64,000 bases of DNA, from positions 29,276 to 93,275 of the forward strand of contig ML986596.1 in NCBI GenBank assembly GCA_010094045.1, in the 5' to 3' direction. Below, one piece after another: positions 45,878 to 56,942 of the stretch. Position 1 is the stretch's first letter. Each line of letters starts with the position of its first letter. Origin of the DNA: Lojkania enalia (lineage: Eukaryota; Ascomycota; Dothideomycetes; Pleosporales). The notes beneath the pieces are model-generated. The model ran no database searches and had not been told where the DNA came from. It worked only from the letters and a program-made list of their open reading frames with translations. The position numbers were made by a program, and so were the translations under genes.

Positions 45878-48025
45878 ATGACCGTTCGCCACAAGCTACA
45901 AAACAACCCCGACGGTTTCCGGCGGCAGCAGGAAATGGGTGCGCAGACACCAGAGGCCGCTGGTGGCAATGCTACCCTCATACCTGCTGACCACCCACCG
46001 TATCATCCGTTACCCCCAACCGCTGTGGGCGTGGAGGGACAGTCGCTTAGCATAGGTGCGGCGGGACAACCGTGGGACAGAAGCATTAAAAATCAGGAAG
46101 CTTCATCGTACGAAGAAAAACACGGCATGAAACATGGGAGCGGGTTACCTAGGAAGCATATTCTAGTGGGGAAGGATGACCTACCACCCATCTCCATGCC
46201 CACCACACATTTTGTTGAAAGACCAATTCCGGACCAACTCGTCGAATTAATTATGAACATGACGACCGCAACCGAAGCGGAAGTCCTAGGCGATGCGTTC
46301 CTTCACGCTCAATTATGGCCACCCATAACAAAGCAGTCTTTGAGCGAACTCGACATTCAAAATATTATCACCAATATTAAGCTTCGACACGACGTTAATT
46401 TTGACAGAGATCTAAGTTTCAGGCCTAATAATGATGGCATTAGGGGGCAAGAGAAGGAAAAAGCATCAAATATGTATTGGTTAGCTCTGGTGGCTGAATT
46501 AGTACTATATATGCGGTTTTTCCAAGGGACTCCCCTTCCTTTTAACTCTAACCACTCAAGCTTGCAAGAACTTACTAGTCAAACGAAGAAGCGGATCCCC
46601 AATATGTTCCATACGATCCAAGACGTCCTAAAAAGTTTGGTGCCAGATCGCGATCATTCGCGGGTAGACGAGTACTTGGATGTGCCGGTGCTAATGCAAA
46701 GAATCGAGAAGGGCGTCGTGGATCTACCACGTCTAGCAGAGTGGTTATCGCATCTATTGAAAGAACACTGCGCCCCAATGCGCGATGATTTGGTCGACAG
46801 CATGGTAGAATTTACTAGATCCGGCGTCGCTCGGAACGATTTGAAGTCGATAGTGAAGGGGTTGCGGGAGCTTTTAGGAATCCTCGAGGCCATGAAATTG
46901 GTAAGCAGGGTGACGCTTCTTTAAGTCAAGTCGGCTAACATACCCAAGGATGTTGCCAATCACCAAATAAGGAATTTGAAGACACTGTTGATTGAAGACA
47001 CTATAAACTTTGAGCGACATTATCATTTAGACAGGCTTGTCAAGGGACAAGCACATGTCAACATAGAGGCTGCTCAGCAATGGTATACTTCCGTTCTAGA
47101 AGCTTGTCATCCACCATGCACTCCGCCAAAAGATAACTCCCGGTTTCAGCTCGAGGTCTTTGGCCGGGCCGTCGTCTCTACGCTTTTCTCGATGAGTCAC
47201 ACTTGCAAATTTCCGGACACATTCTATTTGGATCGAGACAGGTTCAGGCAAATAAAATTGGAGATCGACGACATGGTATTCCTGAATATTTGCTTTGAGA
47301 TGTTTGGGTACCTTCAAAGAGAATTTGGTTACAACGGACCAATATCGAGCTCAAGAAAGCATGCTCTTCGTGTCGCTCTATCCGCAGTTCTCGGGGCAGC
47401 GGGACAAGGCATCTCGCAGTGGACAATGAATTGCGAGAATATCTCCCTAGAGCTCATTCGACAAGCCCTCTCCGCGACCGGCCAACAACTAAGCATCAAT
47501 GCCGACCTCGTTCAGAGAGTTTCGCTCCATCTCAACGCCAAATTCCGCTACTCCTTCAGCGACCATGTCGACGCTCTAAAAAGGGCCCTACTACCACAAA
47601 TCTTGGCTTCGACCAACCGTCATTTGAATTCATCGCCGATGGAACTTTTCAACGCTTTCGTTACTCTCCCAAGCCCTCCACCGCCACCTTACGCGCCCTC
47701 ACAACTATCTGGATCCGTACAAAGCAATACCTCCGATACATCCTCATCCCACTCGGAACAAATGACGGAAGTCTCGAACCGCATATCTCACATAATCCTT
47801 TTACACTGGAGAATATGGGCGCAAATTGCCTATGTCCCTGAGGAGACCCCGACTTCCAAAACAACTTCCGAGGAGACACTTCCAATGAATTCACCACCGC
47901 CACCCGCTCCGTCACCTTCACACCTTGATAGTGCCACTAGCTCACATGTTGTTCCCATGAAAACAGGTGAACCCCGGGATGCAGGGCAGGAGCCCCAGTT
48001 CACCACACACCGGGCCCCCTCCTAA
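45878..48025 (+). CDS. Sok1/TCP11-family protein
   Basis: Exons 45878-46900 and 46949-48025; 699 residues, in frame. The central and C-terminal part carries a TCP11 domain: ETIPDQLVELIM-like helices, HLLKEHCAPMRDDLVDSM (the PxRD segment typical of the family), IVKGLRELLGILEAMKLD, and YLQREFGYNGP. The 100 N-terminal residues are disordered and proline-rich, and the C-terminus is serine/proline-rich (SPPPPAPSPS). Yeast Sok1 suppresses loss of protein kinase A; mammalian TCP11 acts in cAMP signalling of sperm. A link to PKA in this fungus is inferred from family. No membrane segment. Confidence 0.85.
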
Positions 48026-48554
48026 TCTCTGTTTTATAAGACATCCTCTTAACATTTCTTGTCTAGCTTACGTTGCATAGCCAATTAGCGAACATTTTTC
48101 AACTTGCATCAATGTCATCCCGTCATGCTTCACTGTATTTCTACAACCCCTCTACAAGTAGTGTTTTACTTCTACGATCACTTAACCGCTATGAATTATA
48201 CGTTCAGGAGACTGGTCAAGGAGTTTGCATTAGACTAGCTAAGATAAAATGCACTAAGGCGTTTTAGATTAGCGGCTTGCCATCATTTAATCATGGTTCT
48301 GGGAACGAGCTTGAGCATTGGGTATGTGAGTGAACTTCATAGATGAGAAGGCGTGAGTAATGGCGGCTTGCCACTTTCACTTCTTGTAGCTTTCTTTGAT
48401 TGGCAGTATCTTTTCTTTGGCGACATCTACGAATAGGCAGACTATGCTCTTCCATATCAGACAGAATGAATACTAGATATGCCCCTTTCGATATGCGATC
48501 AACCCATTTGCACTTCAGCTTCCGCATCTTCTCTCATTCGTACGTACTGGATCC
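48026..48554. other. Convergent intergenic region
   Basis: About 530 bp between convergent genes, AT-moderate, no recognisable feature. Confidence 0.6.
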
Positions 48555-49367
48555 TCACAGCCCAGCAACCCTCCGCCACCGCTCCTCGGCCTCCTTGATC
48601 CTTGCTTCCCTCTGCTCCTCAGTCAACATCTCCTCCTCCCAATCGCGCACTCGTCGCCCCTCACCAATCCCCCTCGTCCTAATAACCCCATCGTCCCTCT
48701 CTGCCACCCCACCCACCCTCTCCAATCTCCTAAACGCCCGATACACCACCCACCCTATGCATGCCAACAGCACATAGCCCACAAAACTCACAAACCAGAG
48801 CCCGATATTCGCGTTCCAGAAATCCTGGCTCACGTCCGGGCCTTTCGTAGCGCCGTTCCTAGGGCACTCGGAGCGTAGGGAGGATAGCGGGGGAGAGGGC
48901 GAGCAGGCGATGAGGTCTAGGAGCGCGGAGGCGAGGTACAAGAGTGCGTAAATGGCACTGAAGATAGATGCGAGGAGGGGATTGTTGGTGCGGGAGTAGA
49001 GGTGAAGGTGCAGGGAGGGGATTGTGTTGAAGAGGGAGAGGCACGGCAGGACGAGGGGCTGGAGGACTAGGACACTGACATATACATTAGCATCCCTCTC
49101 TTCTCTGTTCGGGACTATGTCGGGAATGTATGTATGTATATCTGAATGTGCAGTTCGGGACCTCAGGGGGTAAAGGGAATGGGATTGAACGCACAATTGC
49201 AAGTCGCTATCCAACCTACTAAGCCACACGGCCCCTAGGCATATCTGTATCACGCACAGCGCCGTGAGCGAGAGCGTGATAACGGGTGCGTACGACGCGA
49301 AGGGCGAGATGCGCGTCCAGCGCGGATCGCCGCGCAGCGCTGCAATAGGTTGTGGCGGGATTTTCAT
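48555..49367 (-). CDS. Four-helix membrane protein, uncharacterised, with a tRNA-like sequence in its middle
   Basis: As one open frame it is 270 residues: N-terminal MKIPPQPIAALRGDPRW, hydrophobic segments around 28-50, 95-110, 135-155 and 185-210, then a charged helix (WEEEMLTEEQREARIKEAEERW) at the C-terminus. The 155 bp at about 49075-49229 interrupt the hydrophobic pattern, contain a tRNA-like A and B box, and are bounded by plausible GT and AG sites with a GCTAAT branch site, so they are probably an intron; two acceptors (before 49074 and 49060) are possible and the exact junction is open. No known family. The poly-A tract after the start codon side lies at 49394-49411. Confidence 0.65.
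   Translation of the reverse strand: MKIPPQPIAALRGDPRWTRISPFASYAPVITLSLTALCVIQICLGAVWLSRLDSDLQLCVQSHSLYPLRSRTAHSDIHTYIPDIVPNREERDANVYVSVLVLQPLVLPCLSLFNTIPSLHLHLYSRTNNPLLASIFSAIYALLYLASALLDLIACSPSPPLSSLRSECPRNGATKGPDVSQDFWNANIGLWFVSFVGYVLLACIGWVVYRAFRRLERVGGVAERDDGVIRTRGIGEGRRVRDWEEEMLTEEQREARIKEAEERWRRVAGL
49181..49226 (-). repeat. tRNA-like A and B boxes inside the gene at 48555-49367
   Basis: On the minus strand TGGCTTAGTAGG (49226-49215) matches the A-box consensus at every fixed position, and GCGTTCAATCCC (49192-49181) resembles a B box, about 35 bases downstream. The sequence in front (GGGGCCGTG) is like a tRNA acceptor end, but no full cloverleaf can be drawn. A decayed tRNA or a tRNA-derived SINE head is likely. 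Confidence 0.45.
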
Positions 49368-50517
49368 CGCGGTATTTATTTCCAGGAAGAAATAATATAA
49401 AAAAAAAAAAAAAAAGAAAAAAAATGAAATTTAATAATAATCCCGCATTCGAGGAAGAGGGGTATACAGAGAGGTTCTTGTGGGGGAGGGGAGGAGTAGA
49501 AATAGATTATGTGAAAAGCGGTTGATGATTAACTTAGATTAGATCTATTCCGTGAAAAGTCGACGCAAGCGATGAGCATGACGACCCCAAGCAACGAGAA
49601 GAAGACCAAGCAAAAACAAGACCAGAGCTCAAGCGCGACGCCTCAAGGCTTAAGTACGATTAGAAATGGATGGATTGCTCGCCCGCATGTCAGGCGAGCT
49701 GGGTTGCCTAACGGGTAACGAACGGGTTTGGTTCAACACTCCAGCATTTCCTTTCTTTACGCGGGGTACTTTAGGAAGGATGCCGGGCGATGTTACCTCG
49801 ATGATCATTGCTAGGACAAGCTAGGCTAGCGGTGGGGAACGTCAGCGGAAGGCATCGAGCGACAACAACCGCTTCACCCGGACTAGCAAGGGTTTTACGA
49901 GTTACGAGAACTCATGCGAGAGAAAACTGGGGATAGGGAGTGAATAATATAGTATTAAATAGTTCTTCTTCGGGGTCTAAACCGTGGATTGTGAAAATAA
50001 TTTTCATAACCTGACGATTGATTTTAGGATATTCCGCCCTCACGCATCCAGGTAAATATAGATGTGAGAAATGTGAGAGTATAAAAGAAGGTAGAGGTGC
50101 CCGTCGTACAGTGCTCCCCAGAGTATAATAGTTGAATATCCGTCATGATAGTCATCGTGTGCCGAAGCGCAAAAATTCCGCGCTCCCGTACCAAACAAAA
50201 GAAATAAAAGGTTGTAAGAAACTGCACCTCTAGAGGTGCTTGAAATTTAAATATATAGCAGTATTGGTAGAGGAAGTAAAACGCCCGTGGTATTGAAGAA
50301 GGGAGGAAGTGACTGGTTGGATTTCCCCGGAATACCTGACTCTAGAATACCCTCATTAGCGATCTGGGAATTAACGGGATCAGGAATTTACTCGAACAGG
50401 TGGTAACCTCACGTACGTGAACATATTCAAGGCGCACTAGTGCCAGATATTGAAGGGATATACGCGATAATAAGAAGCTGCTAGCCATGTGTAATCTGTA
50501 ACTGCCACGATGGAAGA
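49368..50517. other. Intergenic region with A-rich tract
   Basis: A run of mainly A lies at about 49394-49425. The rest has ordinary composition and only short frames. I see no gene. Confidence 0.6.
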
Positions 50518-51674
50518 TCAACCTTGGACCCAGTGATGTCGACAGTATGGGCAAGTGGTTGGGCGGCCTTCGCGCTTCTTGGTCATATCCCATTGCTGGA
50601 TGCAATGGCCATGCACGTTATTGCCACAAGATCCCTTGCAATATACGATGACCTCTCCCTCTGGCTCAAAATCCTAACGAAGAATGTCAGTAACGCACAT
50701 TGATAGTCAACTAGCCCTAGACTAACCATGTAGCAGATTGGGCATCCGCCTTCGACAGGTTTCCGGTTGGGGTCGAAGACAGCTTCTACTACACGCTCGG
50801 TCGGGGCAAGCGGAGCGTTGCTAAAGATCTCTCGAAGCTCGTTAGACGTGAACGCCAGTTGATATTGAAGATCCGGGCGAACACGAAGGACATAAAGAAG
50901 CACCTAGAATTAGTCAGTGCCATCATAGCATAGATGACAGAGCACGACAAGAGAGCACAGGGTGAGCAAGCACCAATGATTCAACAAAAAGAAACGACAA
51001 CGCATCTCCGGGTTCTAATGCACCAAAGAAGATGAACTTACATATATAATGTGCTTGCATAGATACTGACTTCCTCGGAATGCGTGGTCCCGACACGTAC
51101 ACTTGTTGACTAGTCCGATGTTGACATTGTAATTTGAAGTGATCCCTTGAATTTCGAATTTCTCCGCCGGGTATGTCGGGGCATCACATCTTTCTCTACC
51201 CAAGAACACAAGACCATGCTCCATGGCCCGAATTCTAGCTCTCAGATACTGTTCAGATGGCGCCTGCTGAAATCTGTATCTATCATCAGCATCGCAACTC
51301 CAAAGCCAAGCAATCAAGACCTACTCCCTCTTCCGAACCTCCTGCCCAGCAGAATCATACCCAATAGAATCAACCGGAACCCTGGCCCTCCGCTTGGGTG
51401 GTGCTTTCTTCCTTGGTCTTAGCTCCAGCACCTCGTGCTCCTCATCCTCATCATCATCATCATTAGGAAATGCTGCGACATCAGCTTCCACTTCTGCGAC
51501 CTCCACTCTAACAGTCCTGACCTTTTTCTTCGGAGTCTCGATCCAGTCCGTCTCTTCCGCTTTTGGTTCCGCGTAATTGACTTGCTCGTGTTTGCGCACT
51601 AACCGCTTGCGGGGCCCCTCGCCAACCTCGACGTCGGAGGTGGTGACGGCCACCTCTCTCTGGGCTTGAGGCAT
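50518..51674 (-). CDS. SWIM-type zinc finger plus RING finger protein, probable E3 ubiquitin ligase
   Basis: Exons 51674-51339, 51266-51042, 50903-50727 and 50673-50518; 297 residues, joins in frame. The N-terminal 110 residues are disordered and acidic (DDDDEDEEHE) with basic patches (RKKAPPKRRAR). The SWIM motif CxCx11CxH reads CTCRDHAFRGSQYLCKHI; the RING starts CPICY and ends CPYCRHHW with CKGSCGNNVHGHC between, split by an intron just after CPICYM. SWIM plus RING in this order is known in ZSWIM2/MEX-type ligases. The first intron donor (GAG|GTTCGG) is not a strong site; the alternative GTAGGT donor breaks the frame. Substrate unknown. Confidence 0.82.
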
Positions 51675-52231
51675 CGCGATGCAGCGAGTGAGAGAAAGTA
51701 GTAGGGAGGTAAGTGAGAGCGTAGTGAAACTAATTATAGAACCGAGGATTCCCAGAACCAAGTTTTGGGATGTTTGCGGGATGGTGACGGTCGGAGGAAC
51801 TTTTTTCAATTCAGTGGCGGCGGGATGAAAGGGTAAGCGCAACCAAGACGCCGGAGTACGTGATGATCTGTCGCGCAAGCACTTAGGCTGTCACAGATGT
51901 CCTTGCTTAAGGTGGGGATTCCGTGTTACGGGAGAGAAACGAGAGTACCGCCTGGATCGAGTTTTGATCTCATAGTATCCTAGCCAGTGCCATAGAAAGG
52001 GGGAAAGAGTGGTTGTTGGAGTAATCTGCGAACGGCTTAAGCGCCTTCACAGCTGTCCCAGAAGTCGTGAGAGCAACAGCACCCTTGATGAGGAACTTTG
52101 ATTTGATTTACTTTCATCTTATCTAGGTAAAGCATCATTAGAGCTTCATGAAAGCTCGTGCCTTCATCTAATTATTTTTGGGATCCTTCACTTGCACCAC
52201 CAATTACTATCCGCATCTTACTCATCTGCAC
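51675..52231. other. Intergenic region
   Basis: About 560 bp between two minus-strand genes. The frame of the SWIM-RING gene stays open upstream to 51878, but no splice or motif supports using it. No other feature. Confidence 0.55.
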
Positions 52232-53795
52232 CTAAACATGCAACTCGGCCGCCTCAGCCAACTTCAACGAACCCGCATCGTAATACTTCTTTAGTGCTTT
52301 CTGAACTTCATGCTCACAGAACTTTTCCACCTGCTCCGGCGCCCTGCCGGTAAACGTGTTAGCATCCAGCAACTGATCTAGCTCCTCGTGAATCGGCTTG
52401 AAGAAACCAGACATCCTTATCCTGTCGATTAGATCGTTGTCTCGGCCATGCTGCTTGACTTCTGCTCCGGCTTGATGGCTTAGTACTCGGATCTCTTCGT
52501 GCGCATCTTGGCGGGAGACGCCTTTCTTTACGAGCGCCATGATGATGTTCTCAGTCGCCATGAAAGGGAGTTCGGCCTGGACGCGCTTGTTGATGACCGC
52601 GGGGTAGACAACCATGCCAGAAGCGATATTGTTGAGGAGAATGAGGGAGGCATCTGCGCAAAGGAAGGCTTGGGGGAGACACATACGGCGGATGGCACTA
52701 TCATCAAGAGTGCGCTCCATCCACTGTGCGGCGTATGTGGCTGAAGCATCGGCATTAAGATTCCGTAATTTGCGGCCAAGGGAGCAAAGGCGTTCACTGC
52801 GCATCGGATTGCGCTTGTAGGCCATGGCAGAGGACCCGATTTGGTCCTTCTCGAATGGTTCTTCCAGTTCTTTGAAAGATGCGAGGAGGCGAATAGCCTG
52901 GCCGATATGTTCGCATGTAGAACCGAACGAAGCTAGAGCATTGAGGATATCGACATCAACTTTACGAGTGTATGTCTGGCTAGAGATGATGTAGGCGGAC
53001 TCAAAGCCAGCCTTCTTCGTTACAAGCTCATCGAGTTGCTCCACCTTGGAGTGATCTCCATTGAATATCTGGAGGAAGGAGGCCTAGTGGATGTTAGGTT
53101 CTATTAAATCTAAGGAATAATGTTCACGTACTTGTGTTCCCGTCGTGCCCTTTACACCTCTGAACCTTAGATCACCCCTCGCCCTCTCCATATTCTTCAA
53201 ATCCTTGAGCAAATCCTGGATCCACAAGCACGCCCTCTTCCCTACAGTCGTCAACTGCGCCGGTTGGAGATGTGTGTATGCCAGACAAGGCAAGCTCTTG
53301 TGTCCCTTAGCAAATGTTGACAGTTTCTCAATCACTGTGGCCAACTTGGGGATCAAAAGATCCAAACCATCCCTGAGGAAGATCTGTCCAACTATCAGTA
53401 AATCTTGCGTCTTGATTATGTTGATTAAAGTAAGGGAAACTCACCAAATCCGCATTGTCAGTGCAATAGCAGCTGGTAGCACCCCAATGGATAATCCCCG
53501 CCGCCGCCGGTGCCTGCAACCCAAAAGTGTGCACGTGGGCCATAACATCATGCCGTCTCCTTTTCTCCTCTTCCGCTGCAACCTTGAACTCATCGTCCTG
53601 GATAACTTGATGCGCTTTCATCTGCTTGATCGCCTCGTCTGAAATATCTAAGCCTAGCTCTTTCTCGGATTCCGCGAGCCATATCCAGAGCTGGCGCCAG
53701 GTGGAAAAGCGATTGCGTGGACTGAAGATGTATTTCATCTCAGCGCTGGAGTAGCGCGAGTTTAGAGGATCTTGATATGTGTCGTTGGAAAACAT
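52232..53795 (-). CDS. ADE13: Adenylosuccinate lyase
   Basis: Exons 53795-53445, 53383-53132 and 53083-52232; 484 residues, in frame. N-terminus [16 protein letters not shown] and [14 protein letters not shown] are characteristic; the catalytic His lies in AHVHTFG, the [14 protein letters not shown] segment precedes intron 1, and the family signature [15 protein letters not shown] is in exon 3. It catalyses two steps of purine synthesis, releasing fumarate from SAICAR and from adenylosuccinate. Length fits yeast Ade13 (about 480). The start at 53795 is the first ATG in the frame that gives the family N-terminus; the open frame continues to 53993 without similarity. Confidence 0.95.
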
Positions 53796-54781
53796 ATTTC
53801 TTGTGCTGGGAGGGTTAGTGACTATGGAATGAGAAGAGGGGAAGAGGGGAAGAGGGGGAAGAGAGGCATGGAGCAAGTCTATTAAACATGAAATTGAAGA
53901 AGATAAGATGAAGAGAAAAACATTTAGAGAACAACGGTAATCAAAGAAACACAAAACCAAAGTACCATGAGGCTCAAAGTCACACGCTTCCAAATCCGGA
54001 GAAAGGGACGCTCGTGCTCACTCACCCTGACGTTACCTGTTTTCCTGGGTTCTGAGCTTTAAGAATAAAGCTGGACAATTCGACCCCTCCTCTAGCCGTT
54101 GTTAGATCGTGCGGGGTACCCAATTGTAAGAATTGGAAAATGATGTGGAGGTGTGATCAAAGAGCCGTCAGGGCAATCTTAAAAAGTATGGCTCCACCAG
54201 AGATTGACACACGTGCAGAACAAAAAAAATGATGCGCTGACGGGAGCCATGGTAGGATTTGCGGGACAGCAACCGCCGAAGACCGGAAGCCAAGACCAAA
54301 CTTTTGGTCCACTACAGCCCTATTCGAGACTCGCCATTCGTGTGTTCTGTACTTACATTCACGGATCAATTATTCTTGAGCACATAGCATGATTGTGGTT
54401 CTACATTGATCGAGCTCTATCACGCCACACCGGAAGGCTAGAACTAGTCCTCTCGTCCGATGATAAACTGCGTACGACGGAAACCTACCCCCACGAAATC
54501 ATTGTACAATCGAACCGAGATCGTAACATGCATTCGTCTCTTTGCCTACAATAATATTTACAAACGCTATCATCTACGTCATTCCATCGTGGTGTCAGTA
54601 ATAATACCCGTTATCCCCCAAAAAAGAAAATATCTCCACGCAAGGCAATGCATATTCGTCTAGTACCAAGCTATACCCAAATGCTGCCCAACCGGTCTAT
54701 TTTGCGTACGGATACGCAAGCCAAAGGAAATTAGTATCCCAATCTAATGCAAAGGCCTACCCGAACCTCCATTTTCCCATT
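53796..54781. other. Intergenic region
   Basis: About 1 kb with ordinary composition, short frames only. The promoter of adenylosuccinate lyase and the 3' end of the SUR7-like gene fall here. No TGACTC-type sites or repeats stand out. Confidence 0.55.
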
Positions 54782-55824
54782 CTACACGCTTTTCTTTCCG
54801 AACCTAAACTTCCATCTCCCCTTGGACTTCTCACTTACTCCGGCACCTTCACCATTTGTAGCTGTCCTATCACCTCCATACATGCGATATGCCTTCTCAT
54901 TTCCTCGCTTTCTTCCTATTTTTACGTCTCGACGACTTGCGCAGCAGCAGCACAAGCCCATCTGGACCAACCATGTGAAGATTGCGAATGCACTTGCAAC
55001 CCACATGAACGCAAACATTGTTACGCCAACATTGGCACCGATATTGAGCTCATTGACACTGCTTATAACATTTCGGAAGATGACGAACATGACCGTCGCG
55101 ATGACTGATGCGGCTGTGATGAGGAGCGCGTTGACAAAGGTCAAGATGGCAATCGGAAGCGTGAGCCATCGCGAATAAATGCTGAATGGTAGGGCGAAGA
55201 TGAGGACGAACGAGAGGCAGGCGCCGGTTAAGAAAAAGCCGAACATGACGTGTGACGCAATCTTAATAAGGTCGAGAATATCGTTGATGTCGGCAGGGAG
55301 GCTGACTAAGTAGGGTGTTATTAGGAGGATTTTCTCAAGGCTACAATGTCAATTAGCCGCGAGTTGCAATACTTACTCGATGCACCAGCCAACAGTTCGT
55401 TTCTCAAGATTTCAACTGGATTGAACCAGTACATCGTTTGCGGGTCCGAGCAAAACGTCACCCCCTGATCCCTGTATCCTTCACAGAACCCCCATAGTCC
55501 AACTTGGTAGAAGTCATGTAGACCGAGCGACTGTGCAATTGTATTGATCAATGTGAAGTTCGGCACGGAGTTCGGTATGATGTGGCTGAGGTCGAGCCTG
55601 ATAAAGTACCAGTTTTTAATCACTAGAGTGTTGTAGGTGCCGCTAATTTCAACTAGGATAAGGAAGATGACGGTGATGAAGAGGAAGACAGAGGTGAGAA
55701 CCGAAAAGGTCTTGCGAGTCCTTGTTGCACGCTTCAGCTGCGTCTTTGTGAGGTCTGGGGTTCCTGTGGGGGATGAATCTGAGGATGCCGTCTGCGGACT
55801 TCCGCGGCGGTTGAAAAACCGCAT
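54782..55824 (-). CDS. SUR7/PalI-family membrane protein
   Basis: Exons 55824-55377 and 55305-54782; 323 residues, phase 1 junction. Four membrane segments: FSVLTSVFLFITVIFLILV near 40-60, then about 180-205, 215-245 and 255-280. The large loop after helix 1 carries the family motif VGLWGFCEGYRD and two cysteines (FCEG, FCSD). The tail is basic (KSKGRWKFRFGKKS) and preceded by a CCCC cluster that could be palmitoylated. Sur7 proteins mark eisosomes/MCC patches at the plasma membrane; PalI proteins act in pH sensing. The nearest AG after the donor breaks the frame, the next one (CTACTTAG) restores it and was used. A longer N-terminus starting at 55959 is possible. Confidence 0.82.
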
Positions 55825-56942
55825 CTTGGCGATGAACGGTGAGGTCTGGAGGGCTGAGAGTCCAATAGACTTAGGTCCGGAAAAGAGGACAGAGGTGAGG
55901 GAACGATGAGGATATTCAGGTCCTACTCCATGGCATGCGTAACACGCGGCGCCTGTCATGGCGTTCGAAGTTTTATGGAACTTCGAGACGATGACGTACT
56001 AGTGCCAGGGTTGGGAAAGAGCTAGGGCTGGGTAGGCGCTGCAACGAGCGAGAAGCCAACACAGAAAGAAGCTGCAAAAGATCCGGTCTTGCCAAAAATA
56101 CAATTGGCCGGATATAATCCTGCTGTAATTTCAAAGCGGACGCGTGGCTGGGGCTGGCGAGGCCCGTAGATGACGTTTTTCCGACAAACGAGACCTCTCC
56201 CATCTTGATCTGCCGTTGACCACGAATAGCAATCTTCCTGACATCTCAAAAATCAGCAGAACACTATGTGGGGCACTCGTCCAAGCACAATACGTGATCT
56301 ACGCTGCATTAGGAATATTTCGCTGGGGCTTAAAAGAGTGGTCGGAGGTTTCACACGTGCATGCGCCCAGCCGGAGGCTTCGGAAGGCATGGCGAGAGGC
56401 GAACTCATCGTTTGATACACATTCAACTCCAATCGAGGAACAAACAAGCCAATCTTCAACTGGATTCCGCTTCTATTTTCCTATTTATTTGTTCCTCCTT
56501 GATTTCACATAGATTTCCGCAGATATGCTTTACATTCAACTGCAGCTCCATGCCAACTGTAAATCTCATCTCCCCTCCCCTCCACTCTACACTCGATAAT
56601 AGAAATTAAACAGAATCTAAACGCCGTCCGTAATACCTTTACCACCGCTATATAACACCTAATAGTTTGTCCGCCGGTCGTGTACAGTGCAAAAGACCGC
56701 AGCGAAAGAGGACGAGGAAGAGTAGATATGTATCATGGTGAACACTCAGCGGTGCTGAAGAGTCACAAACAAGAGATGCACGCTGTCTATGCCATTCGTC
56801 ATGTCCGCGATATGAAATAAGAATCGATGTGAGCTTTTGGATTTGCCGGTCGACAGGCTCAGCCAGTGAGCACCGGATGGAGGAAATTGTCGTCAGAACT
56901 TGTTGAAGGATGCTTCAGCCATATCGCTATCCGAGAAAGACC
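55825..56942. other. Intergenic region
   Basis: About 1.1 kb between a SUR7-like gene and the next minus-strand gene. Frames at 55973-56249 (-) and 56216-56609 (+) have no recognisable motif. No repeats. Confidence 0.55.
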
